This document shows, piece by piece, positions 6,005 through 6,898 of a stretch of DNA of 6,898 bases (within the stretch, counting starts at the first letter, position 1; every line of letters begins with the position of its first letter). The DNA is from an uncultured Dokdonia sp. (GTDB lineage: Bacteria; Bacteroidota; Bacteroidia; Flavobacteriales; Flavobacteriaceae), in the NCBI GenBank assembly GCA_937124495.1, contig CAKZKZ010000064.1, forward strand, positions 1 to 6,898. Direction: 5' to 3'. Under the pieces are notes generated by a model. The model made no database searches and was not told the DNA's origin. It saw nothing but the letters and a program-made list of their open reading frames with translations. The translations under genes were made by a program, and so were the position numbers.

Positions 6005-6241
6005 AAATAGAGTCTATTATTTGTTATAAACATTTAGTTGTTTAAATGTAATATATAAAAATCAGCATTATATTTAAACAATCCAATACTCTGTTTGGTT
6101 TTATTAAAAATATAGAAAAAAGATCTATGTTTTTAAATTTATTTAGAATAATTAAAAATAAGCTTGGTGGGAAACATTATTCCACATATTTTTGCATCTG
6201 AATTTCAAATATTATTCATAATCAGTCTAAATAAAAATAAA
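6005..6241. other. AT-rich divergent intergenic region
   Basis: This 237-base spacer separates the RDD operon and the porin gene, which are transcribed away from each other. No gene is seen. It contains a 7-bp inverted repeat ACATTTA/TAAATGT (6030-6036 and 6043-6049), close to the RDD start, and the porin promoter at 6164-6194. The RDD promoter must also lie here but could not be placed. Confidence 0.6.
6164..6194 (+). promoter_or_regulatory. Bacteroidota-type promoter of the porin gene
   Basis: TTG (6164-6166) is followed after 20 bases by TATTTTTG (6187-6194), a perfect TAnnTTTG -7 element. This matches the primary sigma-factor promoter pattern of Bacteroidota. Transcription would begin near 6199-6201, giving a leader of about 40 bases before ATG 6242. 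An imperfect dyad (GGAA-N6-TTCC, 6170-6183) lies between the two elements and might bind a regulator. Confidence 0.6.
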
Positions 6242-6898
6242 ATGAAGCTTAGATTATTTACAATTATTGTTCTTTTATGTGCTTTTGCAAAAGCACAAAC
6301 ACAACAACAAAAAGATTCTATTACATTTGATCCGCAAAAGCAATTAAATACAGCACAACGTTTATTGTCTGGAAACTATGCAAGTGCAGTGACGGTAAGG
6401 GCTTATGGAGAATTAACATATAACCAACCAGAAGCTGATAATGGAGAGTTAGATGTACAACGTCTTGTTATTCTTTTCGGGTATAAATTTAATGACAAAA
6501 CACAGTTTGTTACAGAAATAGAATTTGAGCATGTAAATGAAGTTTTTGTAGAACAAGCTTTTGTAAATTATAATGTAGCAAATAATGTGAGTTTACGTGG
6601 AGGATTAATGCTTGTTCCTATGGGAATCATTAATGAATATCATGAACCAACAACATTTAATGGAACAGAACGTCCAGCTGTAGATAATGTGATTGTCCCT
6701 ACAACTTGGAGAGAGTTGGGAATTGGAGTTACGGGACGTTGTAATGAAGTATCCGTAGGATACCAAGCTTATATTTTTAATGGATTTCGTTCTTCTGAAT
6801 TAAACGGAGAGGGTGGTGTAAATGGAATATTAAGAGGAAGTAATGGCTTAAGAGGTGGACGCCAAAAAGGAATAAGATCTACTATAGATAGTCCTACA
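6242..6898 (+). CDS. Outer-membrane porin-like beta-barrel protein (partial, 3' end missing)
   Basis: The frame is open from ATG 6242 to the last base, giving 219 residues of a larger protein. A Sec signal peptide is clear: a basic start (MKLR), a hydrophobic core (FTIIVLLCAF) and AKA before Q19, predicting cleavage between residues 18 and 19. The mature part alternates short amphipathic strands such as VRAYGELTY (52-60), FVTEIEFEHV (89-98) and VFVEQAFVNY (101-110). It then has GLMLVPMGIINEYHEPTTFN (121-140), PTTWRELGIG (153-162) and YIFNGF (177-182). This block is typical of the porin family in Bacteroidota that resembles phosphate-selective porins OprO/OprP, although the solute cannot be inferred. 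It is expected in the outer membrane. The gene has its own promoter at 6164-6194. Signal-peptide residues 14-18 (AFAKA) lie in a 20-bp palindrome at 6278-6297. Confidence 0.88.
   Translation, partial: MKLRLFTIIVLLCAFAKAQTQQQKDSITFDPQKQLNTAQRLLSGNYASAVTVRAYGELTYNQPEADNGELDVQRLVILFGYKFNDKTQFVTEIEFEHVNEVFVEQAFVNYNVANNVSLRGGLMLVPMGIINEYHEPTTFNGTERPAVDNVIVPTTWRELGIGVTGRCNEVSVGYQAYIFNGFRSSELNGEGGVNGILRGSNGLRGGRQKGIRSTIDSPT
6278..6297. repeat. 20-bp perfect palindrome inside the porin signal peptide
   Basis: The sequence TGTGCTTTTG followed by its own reverse complement spans the signal-peptide cleavage region. Its core GCTTTTGCAAAAGC differs from GCTTTCGCGAAAGC, found at 186-199 and 2413-2426, at only two symmetric positions, so the dyad is preserved. 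It encodes the same AFAKA peptide as the copy at 186-199. It may be a diverged relative or a coincidence of signal-peptide codons. Confidence 0.6.

Noticed and set aside
1..6898. CRISPR array, insertion sequence, tRNA or rRNA gene, phage or defence island
   Set aside because: No regularly spaced direct repeats, transposase motifs, cloverleaf structures or defence-type genes are visible anywhere in the window.

Overview
The window is AT-rich DNA whose features point to Bacteroidota, probably a marine member of the Flavobacteriaceae. The signs are protein families typical of that group, starts without clear Shine-Dalgarno sequences, a promoter of the TTG-N20-TAnnTTTG type before the last gene, and a repeated GC-rich palindrome (GCTTTCGCGAAAGC) inside AT-rich coding sequence. 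From memory this palindrome suggests a Dokdonia-like genome, but the genus is a guess.

Layout. At 1-32 is the last nine codons of an unidentified plus-strand gene. An FAD-dependent dehydrogenase-like protein of the COG2509 type (117-1679) and a small soluble protein of unknown function (1789-2247) follow on the plus strand. The second ends tail-to-tail with, and overlaps by 33 bp, a minus-strand unit read 3803 to 2215. That unit encodes a YCII/DGPF-domain protein and an ECF42-type sigma factor with a C-terminal TPR-like extension. This is a well-known partner pair, and a candidate ECF-type promoter lies just upstream. Next, at 4374-3891, are two overlapping minus-strand reading frames that look like one membrane-anchored coiled-coil gene split by a one-base shift at an A6 tract.

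From 4375 to 4773 there is no confident gene, but there is a strong intrinsic terminator at 4700-4728 directly after a 22-codon plus-strand ORF. A tight minus-strand operon (6004 to 4774) follows: an RDD-family membrane protein, an unrecognised acidic 140-residue protein and a VOC/glyoxalase-fold protein, joined by two ATGA stop/start overlaps. Across an AT-rich divergent spacer, a plus-strand outer-membrane porin gene (6242 to the window end) begins with a signal peptide and is cut by the window edge.

How the genes relate. The sigma factor and YCII protein are very likely a regulatory pair, and the RDD/unknown/VOC genes are co-expressed. I see no pathway linking the other units, which read as ordinary chromosomal housekeeping and accessory genes. 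I found no convincing new defence, mobile or biosynthetic system. The most interesting items are the palindrome that appears in unrelated genes in different reading frames, the possible autoregulated ECF42 promoter, the split gene at 3891-4374, and the possible small transcript at 4629-4728.
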